Source: Candidatus Nyctobacter psychrophilus (lineage in GTDB: Bacteria > Vulcanimicrobiota > Vulcanimicrobiia > Vulcanimicrobiales > Vulcanimicrobiaceae). Taken from it: DNA of 64,000 nt. The position numbers and the translations under genes were made by a program. Positions 32,428-42,850 of this stretch are shown in pieces. The first letter of the stretch is position 1. Each line of letters opens with the position of its first letter. Under the pieces are notes generated by a model. The model saw only the letters and a program-made list of their open reading frames with translations, did not search any database and was not told the DNA's origin. The DNA lies in the NCBI GenBank assembly GCA_014305025.1, contig JACRTY010000009.1, forward strand, positions 1-64,000. Direction: 5' to 3'.

Positions 32428-32951
32428 CGTAACGTTCCATCGGGCGGCACGAGGATCGGCGTTCGCCGCGGGTGCGGGATGCCGCTGATCGTCGGCACAG
32501 GCGTGGGCGCTGCATGCGGCGTGAACGTCGGACGTTCACCGGGCGCCGGCGACCACGTTACAAACGGCGTCGGCGTTGACAGCGACGGCATGGATTCCGT
32601 CTCGATATCCAGCCTGCGCGCCGCACCGTCATAAGTGACGACGAACCCGAGCGCGCGCGCGACGGCGGCGAGCGGGATTATCGGCTCACCGGCGCGCAGG
32701 TACGGCGCGATGGGTAACGTCACAGCCGCTGCGCCTGCGAACGCGTCGCGCGAGCCCAGCAAAATGACGAAGGTACGTCCGTTGCGTTCAAAGGTGATAC
32801 GGCCGCCCTTGCCGGCCGCAACCATCGTCGCGAACGCGCGCGCATACGGATCGAGCGGCGCCGTCACGATGCCATGACGCAAGTAAGCCTCACGCGCGCC
32901 GGCGATCAGCCGCCCGTCGACGACCACGGTAACGGGGAGGAACGGCGTCAT
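32424..32951 (-). CDS. Stalk-domain (copper amine oxidase N1-like) protein (175 aa)
   Basis: The region IIPLAAVARALGFVVTYD, preceded by FERNGRTFVILLGSRDAF, is the hallmark of the copper-amine-oxidase-N1 'stalk' fold, usually extracytoplasmic. An initial VVVDGRLIAGAREAYLRHG strand pair also fits. The C-terminal 60 residues are Pro/Thr-rich. No signal peptide is seen at the ATG (32951), and its 5' end overlaps, head to head, the start of the BrkB gene by 78 bases, so one of the two starts may be misassigned. Confidence 0.65.
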   Translation of the reverse strand: MTPFLPVTVVVDGRLIAGAREAYLRHGIVTAPLDPYARAFATMVAAGKGGRITFERNGRTFVILLGSRDAFAGAAAVTLPIAPYLRAGEPIIPLAAVARALGFVVTYDGAARRLDIETESMPSLSTPTPFVTWSPAPGERPTFTPHAAPTPVPTISGIPHPRRTPILVPPDGTLR

Positions 32952-33770
32952 ACCGGGGTACGGCGGCTCGTCGAGATCGCCCGTTGCGCAGGCGTTCGCT
33001 TTTCTGCCGACGGCTGCGCTTTTCTCGCGCAGGCGCTCGCCTTCAACGCGATTTTCGCCGTCTTTCCGATGATCATCCTAACGATTGCCGTGCTTGCGTT
33101 CATCTACGGCAACGCCTACGGAGAAACGCGCGCGATCGGACTGATCGGGACCCTTGCGCCGGGCGTCAAAGAAATCGTTTCCGACAATCTCCAGCACATC
33201 ATTCAGTTCCGCGGCATCTCGGGCGCCATCGCTTTCGTCGCGCTGCTCTGGTCGGGCAAGAATCTGTTTCAAGGCCTCGCCTACGCGCTCAACCGCGCGC
33301 TCAACGTTCCCGCGGGACGGCCGCTGGTATCCGACATCCTCGTGTCGCTCGTCATTCTCCCAATCCTCGCCGTGCTCTTCATCGTCGCGACGGCGGTGCC
33401 GCTCGTCATTTCCCTCGTCGTGGTGAAATTCGGCGGTTTTCCGCACGCGGCCGTGCTGACGCAGATCGCCGGTTATGGAACCGGCGTCATCCTGATCTTC
33501 GCCATTGCGCTGGTGCTGTACGATTATTTACCCAACCGCAAGGTGAAACGGGGTTTCGGCATTCCGGGCGCCATCGTCTTCACCTTAGCCTGGGAACTGG
33601 CGCAGATCGCGTTTGCCATCTACACGACCCACGCCAACTACACGCGCGTGTACGGCGCACTCGCCGCGTTTGCGATCTTGCTCATCTGGTTCTACTACAT
33701 GGCCACGATCTTTCTGTTCGGCGCGCAAATCAGCGCCCAGTGGCTGCGTCAGCACTCGCCGGCGGAATGA
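32874..33770 (+). CDS. YihY/BrkB-family inner-membrane protein (298 aa)
   Basis: Six hydrophobic segments with the family pattern: FLAQALAFNAIFAVFPMIIL, a VALLWSGKNLFQGLAYALNR block, LYDYLPNRKVKRGFGIPGAI and a C-terminal LIWFYYMATIFLFGAQISAQ. BrkB/YihY proteins are of uncertain function (formerly miscalled RNase BN). The only in-frame start before the conserved region is ATG at 32874. The stop overlaps the convergent RidA gene by about 40 bases. Confidence 0.9.
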   Translation: MTQVSLTRAGDQPPVDDHGNGEERRHTGVRRLVEIARCAGVRFSADGCAFLAQALAFNAIFAVFPMIILTIAVLAFIYGNAYGETRAIGLIGTLAPGVKEIVSDNLQHIIQFRGISGAIAFVALLWSGKNLFQGLAYALNRALNVPAGRPLVSDILVSLVILPILAVLFIVATAVPLVISLVVVKFGGFPHAAVLTQIAGYGTGVILIFAIALVLYDYLPNRKVKRGFGIPGAIVFTLAWELAQIAFAIYTTHANYTRVYGALAAFAILLIWFYYMATIFLFGAQISAQWLRQHSPAE

Positions 33771-34149
33771 CCGCGGTCGCCTCGATTTCAACGCAGGCCT
33801 CCGTCTCCAGCAGGCCCGCCACGATGACGACCGACATCGCCGGAAAGTGCCGTCCCATGATGTCCCGATACGCGGAGCCGATGGCGCCTCGCGCCTGCAG
33901 ATAGGCCTCCTTGTCGATGATGAACCACGTCAGCCGCGTGACGTGTTCGGGCCGGCCGCCCGCTTCGGCCACGATGGCGACGACGTTCGACAGCGCTTGA
34001 CGCGTTTGGCCGGCAATGTCGTTTGCCGTGAAGCGATGCGCCGCGTCCCAACCGATCTGGCCGCTCACGAAGACGATGCGACCCGTGCTGACGACGCCGT
34101 GCGCGTACCCCGCCGGCCGCCTCCAGCCGGCCGGTTGCAATGAGCTCAC
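33730..34149 (-). CDS. RidA-family (YjgF) protein of the aminobenzoyl-CoA operon (139 aa)
   Basis: Trimeric Rid fold: GRIVFVSGQIG, RLTWFIIDKEAY and the C-terminal EACVEIEATAVI. The position of the archetypal catalytic arginine (R105 of RidA) carries R in HVTRLTWF. Rid proteins hydrolyse enamine/imine intermediates. Translation is coupled (ATGA) to the 2-aminobenzoate-CoA ligase gene, and in this pathway hydrolytic removal of the amino group as ammonia from an enamine-type CoA thioester is a reasonable task for it; that role is inferred from the operon. Confidence 0.8.
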   Translation of the reverse strand: MSSLQPAGWRRPAGYAHGVVSTGRIVFVSGQIGWDAAHRFTANDIAGQTRQALSNVVAIVAEAGGRPEHVTRLTWFIIDKEAYLQARGAIGSAYRDIMGRHFPAMSVVIVAGLLETEACVEIEATAVIPPASADAATGR

Positions 34150-35774
34150 GCTCCGGCCGCGGGGCGCAATTTGAACCGTTGCAGTTTTCCGGTTTCCGTC
34201 CGCGGCAGCGCTGCGACGAACTCGACCGCGCGCGGGTACTTGTACGGCGCGATCCGGGCTTTCACGAAGTCCTGCAATTCGGCCGCGCCCGGCGGCGCAG
34301 CCGAACCTTCAGCGATGCGGAGCACGACGAAGGCTTTGACGATCGTCCCGCGGGCCTCGTCGGGTACGCCGACCACCGCGCACTCCGCAACGGAGGGATG
34401 GTCGAGCAGCGCGGCTTCCACTTCCGCGGCCGCGATATTGTAGCCCGACGAAACGATCATATCGTCGGTTCGTCCCTGATACCAAAAATAGCCGTCGGCA
34501 TCCATGCTGTACGCGTCGCCGGTCACGTTCCAACCCGCCTCCACGTACTCGCGCTGGCGCGGATCGGCGAGATAGCGGCAACCCGTCGGCCCTTTGACGG
34601 CGAGCCGGCCGACCATGCCGCACGGCACCGGCGTACCAGTATCGTCGACGATGCGCGCGACGTAACCGGGAACCGCCTTACCGGTCGCGCCCGGACGGAT
34701 GTCAGGACCGGCGGCGCTGATGAACACGTGCAGCATCTCAGTGGAACCGAGTCCGTCGATGATGTCGATGCCGCTCATCTCGCGCCAGAGAGTGCGCGTC
34801 GCTACCGGCAGCGTCTCACCCGCCGAAACGCACGCCCGTAGCGAGCCCAATGAAGACCGCTCGGCGAGCGCCGCCAGCGCGCGATACGAGGTCGGTGCCG
34901 CGAACGTGATGCTCGCTGCGTGCTCCGCGATCGCGGCAAGCAACAGCGGCGGGGTCGGCCGCTCGAGGAGCAACGTTGCAGCACGCGCGCGCAGCGGGAA
35001 GAGCAGCAGGCCGCCCAGACCGAACGTGAATGCGAGTGGCGGCGTGCCGGTGAATAGATCGTCCGCTCGCAAGCCAAATGAGGCGGGCGGAAACGTATCG
35101 CAGATGGCCAGCACGTCGCGGTGAAAGTGCATGGTGCCCTTGGGGCGCCCGGTCGTGCCCGACGTGAACGCGATCATGCAGACGTCGTCGGCAGCCGTAG
35201 GGACGTTCTCGAACTCGGGCGGGTGCGCCGCCATCCTGGCGGCAAGGCCGCTCGGCGTATCGTCGTGCGAATAGACGACGCGCGTACCCGGCGACTCGCC
35301 GTCGCGTGCGCTTTCGAAGTCGGCGGCGGCGCGGCGGTCGCAGACGGCAAATTCGATTCGCGCGAGCCCAATCACGTCGCGCAGTTCCTTGGCCCGCAAA
35401 AGCGGCATGGTCGTGACGACGACGCCGCCCGCTTTCACGACGCCCAGCCACGCCGCCGCCAGTACGTCGTTATTGAACCCGCGCAGCAAGACGCGATTAC
35501 CGGGCACGAGACCCAATTCGTCGCGCAGCACGCGGGCAATCCGATTGGCGTCGGCGAGCAACTCGGCATACGTCGCGATGCGCGTGTCGGTTACGACCGC
35601 GCGCCGTGCGCCGCAGCCGGCCGCAACCGCCGCGTCGAGGAGTTCCGCCGCACAATTCAGGCTCTGCGGGTAGCGCAACGCCGGCAAACTCCACAGAAAC
35701 TCCGGCCACAGCTCGGGCGGCGGCAAATGGTCGCGCGCGAACGTGTCGGCGTGGGCGCTCGGCGTCAAGGTCAC
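34146..35774 (-). CDS. 2-aminobenzoate-CoA ligase (542 aa)
   Basis: ANL-superfamily ligase activating anthranilate with ATP and CoA. The P-loop [49 protein letters not shown] and the C-terminal catalytic lysine in [12 protein letters not shown] are intact. The N-terminus ([17 protein letters not shown], then [12 protein letters not shown]) is the form typical of benzoate/2-aminobenzoate-CoA ligases. The partner monooxygenase/reductase in the same operon makes anthranilate the likely substrate. The GTG start overlaps the upstream stop (GTGA). Confidence 0.85.
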   Translation of the reverse strand: MTLTPSAHADTFARDHLPPPELWPEFLWSLPALRYPQSLNCAAELLDAAVAAGCGARRAVVTDTRIATYAELLADANRIARVLRDELGLVPGNRVLLRGFNNDVLAAAWLGVVKAGGVVVTTMPLLRAKELRDVIGLARIEFAVCDRRAAADFESARDGESPGTRVVYSHDDTPSGLAARMAAHPPEFENVPTAADDVCMIAFTSGTTGRPKGTMHFHRDVLAICDTFPPASFGLRADDLFTGTPPLAFTFGLGGLLLFPLRARAATLLLERPTPPLLLAAIAEHAASITFAAPTSYRALAALAERSSLGSLRACVSAGETLPVATRTLWREMSGIDIIDGLGSTEMLHVFISAAGPDIRPGATGKAVPGYVARIVDDTGTPVPCGMVGRLAVKGPTGCRYLADPRQREYVEAGWNVTGDAYSMDADGYFWYQGRTDDMIVSSGYNIAAAEVEAALLDHPSVAECAVVGVPDEARGTIVKAFVVLRIAEGSAAPPGAAELQDFVKARIAPYKYPRAVEFVAALPRTETGKLQRFKLRPAAGA

Positions 35775-36946
35775 GCGCGTCCCTCACGAAAGCGCGCCAA
35801 CGTCTGCTTGGCCACGATCAGATGCTGCACTTCGGTCGCGCCTTCATAGATTCGGAGCGCGCGAATTTCGCGATAGAGCCGCTCCGCAATGGTCCCGCGC
35901 ATAACGCCGAGCGCACCGAAGAGCTGGACCGTGCGGTCGATGATCCGCTGCGCCGTTTCGGTCGCGGTCGCTTTGGCCATGGCCGCTTCCCGCGTGGCAT
36001 TCTGGCCCGCCACGTCGCGCAACCAGGCAGCGCGATACGTCAACAGCGCCGAGGCATCGATGCCGGTCGCCATCTTCGCGAGTGCGACCTGCGTCAGTTG
36101 AAAATCCGCCAGCACGCCGCCGAACATCGTCCGGCCGGTCGCGCGCTCCAGCGCCTCGTCGAGCGCACGCCGCGCGAGACCCAGCGCCGCCGCTGCGACG
36201 CTCGTGCGAAACACGTCGAGTGACCGCATCGCGAGTTTGAAGCCGTCGCCTTCAGCGCCGAGCCGCTGCACTGCGGGGACCCGGCACGAGCGCAGCCGTA
36301 ACGCGCCGAGCGGATGCGGCGCCAGCGACTCGATGCGTCGCCCCAGTTCGAGTCCCGGCGCAGCGGCGTCGACGACGAAAGCGCCGAGACCGCGACTGCC
36401 GGGCTCGTTGCCGGTACGCGCGAAAACGACGTAGAAGTCCGCGATGCCGGCATTGGAAATCCACGTTTTGGTCCCGTCGAGCACGTAATCGTCGCCGTCG
36501 CGGTGCGCCGTCGTCGTCACCGCCGCAACATCGGAGCCGGCGTCGAGTTCCGACAGCGCGAAGGCCGCAATCGCCGTTCCGGCGCACACGCGCGGAAGAT
36601 AACGGCGTTGGATCTCCGGTGCACCGGCCAGCACTAGGGGCACGCTCCCCAAGCCTTGCATCGCAAAGGCGAAATCGGCCAAGGCGTTGTGCCGCGCGAG
36701 CGTTTCACGCACGAGGCAAATCGCGCGCGCGTCGATGTTCTCAAGTGCGCCGCCGAAGGCACAGGGCACCGCGTAGCGCAGCCATCCGTCTCGGCCGAGC
36801 GCCTGCACCAGCGAGCGGCAACCCGCGTCGACGTCTGCATATTCGGTAGCGGAAACGTTCTCTGTCGCCCAGGCTTCGAGTTGCGGCACGAGTTCGCGAT
36901 GAAGGTCGTCAAAAAACGGCCACGCGAGGTACGCTGCATCGCTCAC
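35771..36946 (-). CDS. Acyl-CoA dehydrogenase of the aminobenzoyl-CoA operon (391 aa)
   Basis: FAD enzyme of the acyl-CoA dehydrogenase family: [48 protein letters not shown], and the C-terminal [20 protein letters not shown]. The usual catalytic glutamate appears as YEGATEVQ. The GTG at 36946 starts 7 bases after the upstream stop. It probably acts on an alicyclic CoA thioester formed after ring reduction, by analogy with beta-oxidation (inference). Confidence 0.88.
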   Translation of the reverse strand: MSDAAYLAWPFFDDLHRELVPQLEAWATENVSATEYADVDAGCRSLVQALGRDGWLRYAVPCAFGGALENIDARAICLVRETLARHNALADFAFAMQGLGSVPLVLAGAPEIQRRYLPRVCAGTAIAAFALSELDAGSDVAAVTTTAHRDGDDYVLDGTKTWISNAGIADFYVVFARTGNEPGSRGLGAFVVDAAAPGLELGRRIESLAPHPLGALRLRSCRVPAVQRLGAEGDGFKLAMRSLDVFRTSVAAAALGLARRALDEALERATGRTMFGGVLADFQLTQVALAKMATGIDASALLTYRAAWLRDVAGQNATREAAMAKATATETAQRIIDRTVQLFGALGVMRGTIAERLYREIRALRIYEGATEVQHLIVAKQTLARFREGRA

Positions 36947-36953
36947 GTCGTGT

Positions 36954-37775
36954 TTAATCGCCTTCGAAGACCGGCGCTCGTTTGCCGGCAAAGGCGTCGT
37001 ACGCTCGCACAAAGTCGCGCGTCCCCATGCAGACGGCCTGCGCGTCTGCTTCGGCGTCGAGCGCTTCGTCGAGGCTGAGCGACCATCCGCGGTGCAGCAT
37101 CCGCTTGGTCATCGCGTGCGCGAAGGTCGGGCCTTCGGCCAGCGACCGCGCAAACTGCTGTGCTTCCGAGAGCAGCGTCTCCGCGCCAACGAGGCGATTG
37201 AAAAAACCCCACGCGCATGCTTCTTCGGCCGCCAATGCCCGCCCGGTGTAGAGTAGTTCGGCGGCCCGGCCCGCGCCGACGACGCGCGGTAGCAACGTGC
37301 ACGCGCCCATGTCCGCCCCCGACAGTCCCACTTTGGCGAACAGAAAGGCAACGCGCGCCGCCGACGTGCCCAAGCGCACGTCGCTCGCAAGCGCGAGCAT
37401 CGCGCCGGCGCCCGCACAGATGCCGTCGACGGCGGCGATGATCGGCTGCGGACACGCGCGCATGACCCGCACCACGTCGCCCGTCAGGCGCGTGAAGGCC
37501 AGTCGCTCCGGCATCGTCATGCGCGTCAGCGGACCGATGATCTCGTGCACGTCGCCGCCGGAACAAAAATTGCCGGCCGCCCCGGTGATTACCACGGCCG
37601 CAACGTCGTTTGCGGCCGTAAGAGCGCGGAACAGCTCACGGAGTTCGGCGTACGAATCGAACGTCAAGGGATTCTTGCGTTCTGGCCGGTCGAGCGTTAC
37701 CGTGCCGACCCCGTCTTGGACCGTCCAACGCACGTGCCGCGTTTCGTAATCCGCAAAGCAACGCGGGTCGCTCAC
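36954..37775 (-). CDS. Enoyl-CoA hydratase/isomerase family protein (273 aa)
   Basis: Crotonase fold with oxyanion-hole strings [15 protein letters not shown] and [20 protein letters not shown], and [20 protein letters not shown]. Catalyses hydration, isomerisation or ring hydrolysis of a CoA thioester. Residue usage resembles the subset in anthranilate-CoA clusters, but the exact reaction is inferred from the operon. The GTG start overlaps the SDR stop as GTGA. Confidence 0.87.
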   Translation of the reverse strand: MSDPRCFADYETRHVRWTVQDGVGTVTLDRPERKNPLTFDSYAELRELFRALTAANDVAAVVITGAAGNFCSGGDVHEIIGPLTRMTMPERLAFTRLTGDVVRVMRACPQPIIAAVDGICAGAGAMLALASDVRLGTSAARVAFLFAKVGLSGADMGACTLLPRVVGAGRAAELLYTGRALAAEEACAWGFFNRLVGAETLLSEAQQFARSLAEGPTFAHAMTKRMLHRGWSLSLDEALDAEADAQAVCMGTRDFVRAYDAFAGKRAPVFEGD

Positions 37776-38533
37776 CGCGCGACCTCGCCGCCGTCGACGC
37801 CGATCGCCTGTCCCGTGATCGCGCCCGCGGCGGGTCCGCACAGCCACGCGACCGTCTCCGCCACCTCTTCAGGACGCACGAACCGCCCGAGCGGATTGCG
37901 CCCGAGCAGCGCCGCAGCAGCCGCTTCGCGTGTCCGTCCCGTCGCGCTGACGATCTCATCGAGACTGCGCTCGAGCATCGCGGTCCGGGTGTAGCCCGGG
38001 CAGACGGCATTGACCGTGATCGCGTGCGACGCAAGTTCGCTGGCGAGCGCTCGCGTCAAGCCGACGACGCCGTGTTTTGCGGCCGCGTAGGCGGTAATGT
38101 ACGGGCCGCCGGCGAGTCCCGCAGTGCTCGCGATGTTGACGATGCGTCCGCCGCCGGTACCCAGCATGTCGGGCACGACGGTCCGGCAACAAACGTACGT
38201 CCCCGTTAGGTTCACCGCGAGCATCGCATCCCACGCCGCCCGATCCATCTTCGTGAACGGACGCGCGAGGGCCGCGCCGGCGTTGTTGATCAGAACGTCG
38301 ATTGCGCCATGGCGCGCGCGCGCCGCTTCGCACGCCGCCTCAATCGCCGCTTCATCCGTCACGTCGGCTACCAGCGCCAGCGCGCGCGCGCTGCGCGGCA
38401 GGGTCGCGGCGTGGCGTTCCAGCACCGCGCCGTCACGCCCGAGGACGGTAATGCGGGCTCCGTCGGCCGCGAGTGCCGTTGCAATCGCCGCCCCGATGCC
38501 GCGACCGCCGCCGGTGACGAGCGCATGCTTCAC
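37772..38533 (-). CDS. SDR-family dehydrogenase of the aminobenzoyl-CoA operon (253 aa)
   Basis: Short-chain dehydrogenase: cofactor motif TGGGRGIG (residues 7-14), NNAG, the catalytic serine in [11 protein letters not shown] and the Tyr/Lys pair in YAAAKHG. Likely an NAD-dependent 3-hydroxyacyl-CoA dehydrogenase in this pathway; related to FabG/PhaB-type enzymes. GTG start, with GTGA overlap from the monooxygenase/reductase gene. Confidence 0.88.
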   Translation of the reverse strand: MKHALVTGGGRGIGAAIATALAADGARITVLGRDGAVLERHAATLPRSARALALVADVTDEAAIEAACEAARARHGAIDVLINNAGAALARPFTKMDRAAWDAMLAVNLTGTYVCCRTVVPDMLGTGGGRIVNIASTAGLAGGPYITAYAAAKHGVVGLTRALASELASHAITVNAVCPGYTRTAMLERSLDEIVSATGRTREAAAAALLGRNPLGRFVRPEEVAETVAWLCGPAAGAITGQAIGVDGGEVAR

Positions 38534-40806
38534 CCTGAAACCTCCACGGCTGCGGCTTCGGCGGCGCGCTGCAAGGTGCGCCGATATTGGTCGCGGCCGG
38601 TCAGATACTGCTGCGGCCAGGGCTGCTCGTCGTAACCGAGTTGCGCGGCGGCGTGCAAGGTAAAGTATGGATCGGCGAGATGTGGACGCGCCAGGGCAAC
38701 GAGGTCGGCGCGTCCCGAGGCCACGATGCTGTTGATCTGATCGAGATCGGTCACGTTGCCGACGGCCATCGTGCGGATCCCAAGTTCGTTACGAATGCGG
38801 TCGGAGAACGGCGTTTGAAAAAGCCGGCCGTACACGGGCTTGGCGCGACGCGACGTTTGCCCCGCCGACACGTCGATCAAATCCGCGCCGGCGGCGGCGA
38901 ACGCGCGCGCCACCTCCACCGCGTCGGCCGGTTCGATGCCGCCCTCGACCCAGTCGGTCGCCGAGATGCGCACCGACATCGGACGCCCGGCCGGCCACAC
39001 CCCGCGTAGCGCCGCGAAAATCTCAAGCGGAAAGCGCAGGCGATTCTCGAGCGCTCCGCCGTATTCGTCGGTGCGCTGGTTGCACAGCGGCGTGATGAAG
39101 CTCGACAACAGATAGCCGTGGGCGCAGTGCAGTTCGAGCAGATCGAAATCCGCCTGCAATCCCATCTCGGCCGCACGAACGAATTCCGCTTTAACGCGTT
39201 CCATGTCGACTCGGGTCATCGCTTGCGGAACTTGATTGCGCTCGCCGTACGCGAGCGGCGACGGAGCAATCAGCGGCCAGTTGCCGGCAGGCAGCGGTTC
39301 ATCGACATCCTCCCAACCGCGCTGCGTCGAGCCTTTCACCCCCGCGTGACCGAGCTGGAGCGCGATCTTAGCAGGGGTATAGGCGTGCACGAAGTCGACG
39401 ATGCGCTTCCACGCCGGCACGTGCTGCGGCGCATACATGCCCGCGCAGCCGGGCGAAATGCGCGCGTCGCCGGCCACGCAGGTCATCTCCGTGAAAACCA
39501 GGCCCGCGCCGCCTTGCGCGCGCGCGCCGAGGTGCACCAGATAAAAATCATTGGGGGTGCCGTCGGTGCAACTGTACATCGCCATCGGAGAAACGACGAC
39601 GCGATTGGAAAGCCGTAGGTCGCGCAGCCGTAACGGCAGGAACATCGGCGGGACGCGCACCTGAGCGCCGGCGCGCTGCGAGAGCCACGCTTCGATGCCT
39701 TCGATGTAGGCCCGGTCGCGGAGGCGCAGATTGTCGTGCGTCAGGCGCTGACTGCGAGTCAGCAGACTATACGCGAACTGCTCGGGCTCGAGGTTCGCGT
39801 AGCGCGCGACGTTCTCGAACCATTCGGTGCTGTTGCGCGCGGCGTTCTGCAGCCGCAACACTTCGATGCGCCGTTCGCTTTCGTAAGCTTCAAACGCTTG
39901 CGTGCGACCGGAATGTCGATGCAGTGCCTGCGCCAGCGCAATCGCGTCCTCGAGCGCAAGCTTGGTGCCGGAACCGATCGAGAAATGCGCCGTGTGGGCG
40001 GCGTCGCCAAGCAAGACTCGGTTGCCGTCGTGCCAACGCGCGTTTGCGATCTGCGCGAACACGAGCCACGGACTGGCCAGATGTGCAGCGTTGGATTGCA
40101 GGGCATGGCCGCTCAGGTACGGTGCAAAGAGCCGCTCGCAGAAAGCGATCGATTCCGCCGCGCTCATACGCTCGAGTCCCGCAGCACGCCAGGTCGGCTC
40201 CGGGCATTCCACGATGACGGTTCCCGTCGTCGCATCGAACTGATACGCATGCATCGCGAACCAGCCGTGCGGCGTCTCCTCGAAGGCAAAGGTGAAGGCC
40301 TCAAAGCGTTGATGGGTCCCCAGCCAAACGTAGCGGCAACGCCGCGGTTCGACGGTCGTCCCGAAGGCGGCGGCGTGACGGCGCCGCACCGCGCTGTTGG
40401 CGCCGTCGGCCACGGCAACGACGTCGGCATCGGCATCGGCATCGCTTGCTTCGGTCCTAAAGCGCAGGTCGACGCCGACTTCGGCGGCGCGTTCGTTCAG
40501 GATGTGCAGAAGCCGCCGGCGCGCGATCCCGGCGAAACCCTGCCCCTCGGCGCGGATGCGCCGGCCGCGGAAATTGACGTCGATCGCGTCCCAGTGGACG
40601 AAGTCGCCTGCAATGCGCTCGTAGGTCGGCGGATCGGCGGCGGCGATGTTGCCCAGCGTCTGATCGGAAAAGACGACACCCCAACCGAAGGTATCGCCCG
40701 GGGCATTGCGTTCGAAGACGACGACCTCATCCTGTGGCCGTGTCTTCTTCATCAAGAGCGAGAAGAACAACCCCGCCGGACCACCGCCGATGCAGACGAC
40801 GCGCAT
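38530..40806 (-). CDS. 2-aminobenzoyl-CoA monooxygenase/reductase-type fusion enzyme (758 aa)
   Basis: Two flavoprotein domains in one chain. Residues ~1-370 form a PHBH-type FAD monooxygenase: [20 protein letters not shown], the aspartate-rich [20 protein letters not shown]. Residues ~385-745 are an Old-Yellow-Enzyme-type FMN reductase: [45 protein letters not shown] and [16 protein letters not shown]. This fusion matches 2-aminobenzoyl-CoA monooxygenase/reductase and the related salicylyl-CoA 5-hydroxylase family. With the ligase in the operon, the substrate is most likely 2-aminobenzoyl-CoA, which is hydroxylated and ring-reduced. The ATG at 40806 is where homologues start; the frame is open to 40893. 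Confidence 0.88.
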   Translation of the reverse strand: MRVVCIGGGPAGLFFSLLMKKTRPQDEVVVFERNAPGDTFGWGVVFSDQTLGNIAAADPPTYERIAGDFVHWDAIDVNFRGRRIRAEGQGFAGIARRRLLHILNERAAEVGVDLRFRTEASDADADADVVAVADGANSAVRRRHAAAFGTTVEPRRCRYVWLGTHQRFEAFTFAFEETPHGWFAMHAYQFDATTGTVIVECPEPTWRAAGLERMSAAESIAFCERLFAPYLSGHALQSNAAHLASPWLVFAQIANARWHDGNRVLLGDAAHTAHFSIGSGTKLALEDAIALAQALHRHSGRTQAFEAYESERRIEVLRLQNAARNSTEWFENVARYANLEPEQFAYSLLTRSQRLTHDNLRLRDRAYIEGIEAWLSQRAGAQVRVPPMFLPLRLRDLRLSNRVVVSPMAMYSCTDGTPNDFYLVHLGARAQGGAGLVFTEMTCVAGDARISPGCAGMYAPQHVPAWKRIVDFVHAYTPAKIALQLGHAGVKGSTQRGWEDVDEPLPAGNWPLIAPSPLAYGERNQVPQAMTRVDMERVKAEFVRAAEMGLQADFDLLELHCAHGYLLSSFITPLCNQRTDEYGGALENRLRFPLEIFAALRGVWPAGRPMSVRISATDWVEGGIEPADAVEVARAFAAAGADLIDVSAGQTSRRAKPVYGRLFQTPFSDRIRNELGIRTMAVGNVTDLDQINSIVASGRADLVALARPHLADPYFTLHAAAQLGYDEQPWPQQYLTGRDQYRRTLQRAAEAAAVEVSG

Positions 40807-40951
40807 TTCCGTGCCCGGTTCGGCGGCCGCCCGGCGAGCGCCCGTTTGGGGAACTAGCGGCGCGATCACTTTCGTTTCCACGCCGTCACGCACAGCGACG
40901 GACTCCCTGCGTGCTGCGACGAATCACAACAACAAGGTGTCGTTCTCTTCC

Positions 40952-41983
40952 ATGCGTTTTCGGTCGCCGTTCCTGGCCCTTGTGCTCGCGCTCAGCTTCG
41001 CACTGCCGCTCTTGGGCGCAGCACCAGCCGGTTACGCGCCGCCCGTCGTCGTGGTCTATCCGTTGACCTCAACCGGCGGGACGACCCGGAATCAGGCGGG
41101 CTCCGATATCGCCGTGTTGCTGGCGACGCGGCTCGCGCAACTCGGCGGCCTCACCGTCAAGCCGCCCACGCCGGGAACGCAGCGGGCTGATTTTCTGACG
41201 GCCGCCCTCAACGAAGGGGCCGATTATTACATCACCGGCTCGATCGCGCCGGTCGGCGGCGAAGTCTCCGTCATCGCCCAAGTCGTCTCGACGTACTCCG
41301 GCACGATCGTCTACAGCGCGAGCACGCTCGCCCGCACGTACGGCGAAGCCGTCGCAAACGCGGACGACATCGACCACGCGATCCTCAGCCACGCCGGGCG
41401 CAGCCTCGCGGCGCTCGATGCGCCGCCCCCGCCGGCGCCATCACCCACACCCAACGCAAAAAACGGGGTCGGCGTCAATATTTTGTCGGTCCTCGGGCGG
41501 CACAAGCGCGCCAAGGCCACTCCAACCCCGGCGAGCAGCCCCGCCGTGGCGGTAGCGTCCGCACCGGCCGCAAAACCCGCCTCCGCGCCGGGTTCCCGAG
41601 CGCTGGTCATCATGACCGGCGGGACGGCGGATGATGCCGCTCGCGTGCGCGCAACGAACGCCCTGGTCGCGGCCCTGGCCAAAGCGGGCGTGCAAAGCGC
41701 TCTGCTGCCGGTCAACGCCGACACGGTTACGTCGCACGCGAAAGATTTGTGCGCCGCCAATCCCGGCGCGTCGACGTTCTATGCGGGGACGCTGGCGCTC
41801 GGGCACGATGCCAAGGGTGCTGCCGACGTGCAATACGACGTCACCGCTTACGATTGCGCGGGCACCGTCGTGCGCCAGCAGCACCAAAGCGAACCCGCGG
41901 GCAAGCGCGGCGGCATCGACGCCGCGATCGCGGCCGCCGCCACGCGCGCTGCAAGCGCTTTTACGCGCGGCACGAGATCGTAG
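40952..41983 (+). CDS. Hypothetical secreted protein (343 aa)
   Basis: The signal peptide is clear (FLALVLALSFALPLLGAAPA). The mature protein has two similar alpha/beta modules, one near residues 30-150 (VVVVYPLTSTGGTTRNQAGS, ADYYITGSIAPVGGEVSVIA) and one near 215-340 (ALVIMTGGTADDAARVRATN, STFYAGTLALG), separated by a Pro/Ala linker. The pattern resembles periplasmic TolB-N/CsgG-like or LpoB-like folds that detect or assemble envelope components. I recognise no specific family. It diverges from the aminobenzoyl-CoA operon. Confidence 0.65.
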   Translation: MRFRSPFLALVLALSFALPLLGAAPAGYAPPVVVVYPLTSTGGTTRNQAGSDIAVLLATRLAQLGGLTVKPPTPGTQRADFLTAALNEGADYYITGSIAPVGGEVSVIAQVVSTYSGTIVYSASTLARTYGEAVANADDIDHAILSHAGRSLAALDAPPPPAPSPTPNAKNGVGVNILSVLGRHKRAKATPTPASSPAVAVASAPAAKPASAPGSRALVIMTGGTADDAARVRATNALVAALAKAGVQSALLPVNADTVTSHAKDLCAANPGASTFYAGTLALGHDAKGAADVQYDVTAYDCAGTVVRQQHQSEPAGKRGGIDAAIAAAATRAASAFTRGTRS

Positions 41984-42418
41984 GCGGCGGTACACGCCCC
42001 AACGCTTGCCGGCGACCGCTGGCTGAACGTCGAGGTCGTGCCGCGGCGCTTTTCGATGACGCCGTTCACACCGGCGAGCTGGGTGCGAGAAGGCGGTCAG
42101 CTTGCGTTCGGATTTGGTGCGTCGTGCGGTAGTTGATGCAAGGCTCGATGTTCTGCTGATAGCGCATATTCCGGTCAGCGGTCGGCATCACGTCAAGGCC
42201 AGCGTCCTCAGCGGCCTGGATGAGCGCGCCGTTCCGCAGCACTTACCGTCCTTGGTAGGCGTCGGTGTGAAGATTTTGGTCCTAGCGCTACGCCGCGGGA
42301 ACGTCAGCGCTACGAGCGATGAACTCAAGGGCTTCGCGGACTTGATGTCCGGCTTGGGGCGGCAACTGACCTTTAATATCTTCATGACATGAACCATGAG
42401 AAGCGCGCGATCCCAGAA
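41984..42418. other. Gene-poor accessory stretch
   Basis: Contains only a PIN-like remnant (see 42120-42243) and short chance frames. Codon bias and base use differ from flanking genes (more A and T), which suits acquired DNA in decay. Confidence 0.45.
42120..42243 (-). pseudogene. Fragment of a DUF5615-type PIN-like protein
   Basis: Minus-strand translation reads NGALIQAAEDAGLDVMPTAD and then RNMRYQQNI. This is the conserved second half of DUF5615 PIN-like proteins, where an N-G-E/A-L start, an aspartate-bearing AG-x-DV-x-x-T-A-D and N-x-x-YQQN are usual. Stop codons bracket the fragment on both sides and the N-terminal DENV-type motif is gone. Complete genes normally pair with a DUF433 antitoxin; none is nearby. 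Confidence 0.6.
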
Positions 42419-42845
42419 CTACTCGTCGCGTAGGATCCGTGCGAGCCGCTGCGCCGCGAGCCCATACATGTCCCGAGGGCCGAGTCGGTGGCGCGCGGCG
42501 ATAATCTGGATACCGTCGCGATACGGCCGCACGAGTAGTCGAAGAACGGCGTCGTGCTGATCCTCTGGCGGAAACTTGTTGCGTCGGACGCTAAGTAGAC
42601 TGTGTCGCAGTTCGCCGTTAACGCCCTCCGTAGTTTTCGCGATCACGGAGCGCGCGACGGATTTCTTTCCAGAATGCGACCAGTACGGCCACATAGTCGT
42701 TGTCGTCGCGGTAGACTCCACGCAGTGTAATGAGGTCGTCAGCGAGGTCGCGCGCACGAAAGTAAATGTTGGGCGTTCGTTGCAGGAGACCATGCAGGGC
42801 CCCACCGGCGTCGCCGGGGCCTTGCATCTCAGCGGGGATTGGCAA
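42419..42845 (-). pseudogene. Frameshifted small gene downstream of an antitoxin-like gene
   Basis: The 5' part (from TTG 42845 or ATG 42827) reads RTPNIYFRARDLADDLITLR and VAVLVAFWKEIRRALRDREN before a stop at 42618. The 3' part continues in another frame (VNGELRHSLLSVRRNKFPPE, then RLGPRDMYGLAAQRLARILR) to 42419. Joined, they would make one protein of about 140 residues. I do not recognise it. A single-base indel would explain the break; a programmed shift is less likely as I see no slippery site. Confidence 0.4.
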
Positions 42846-42850
42846 CGCTG

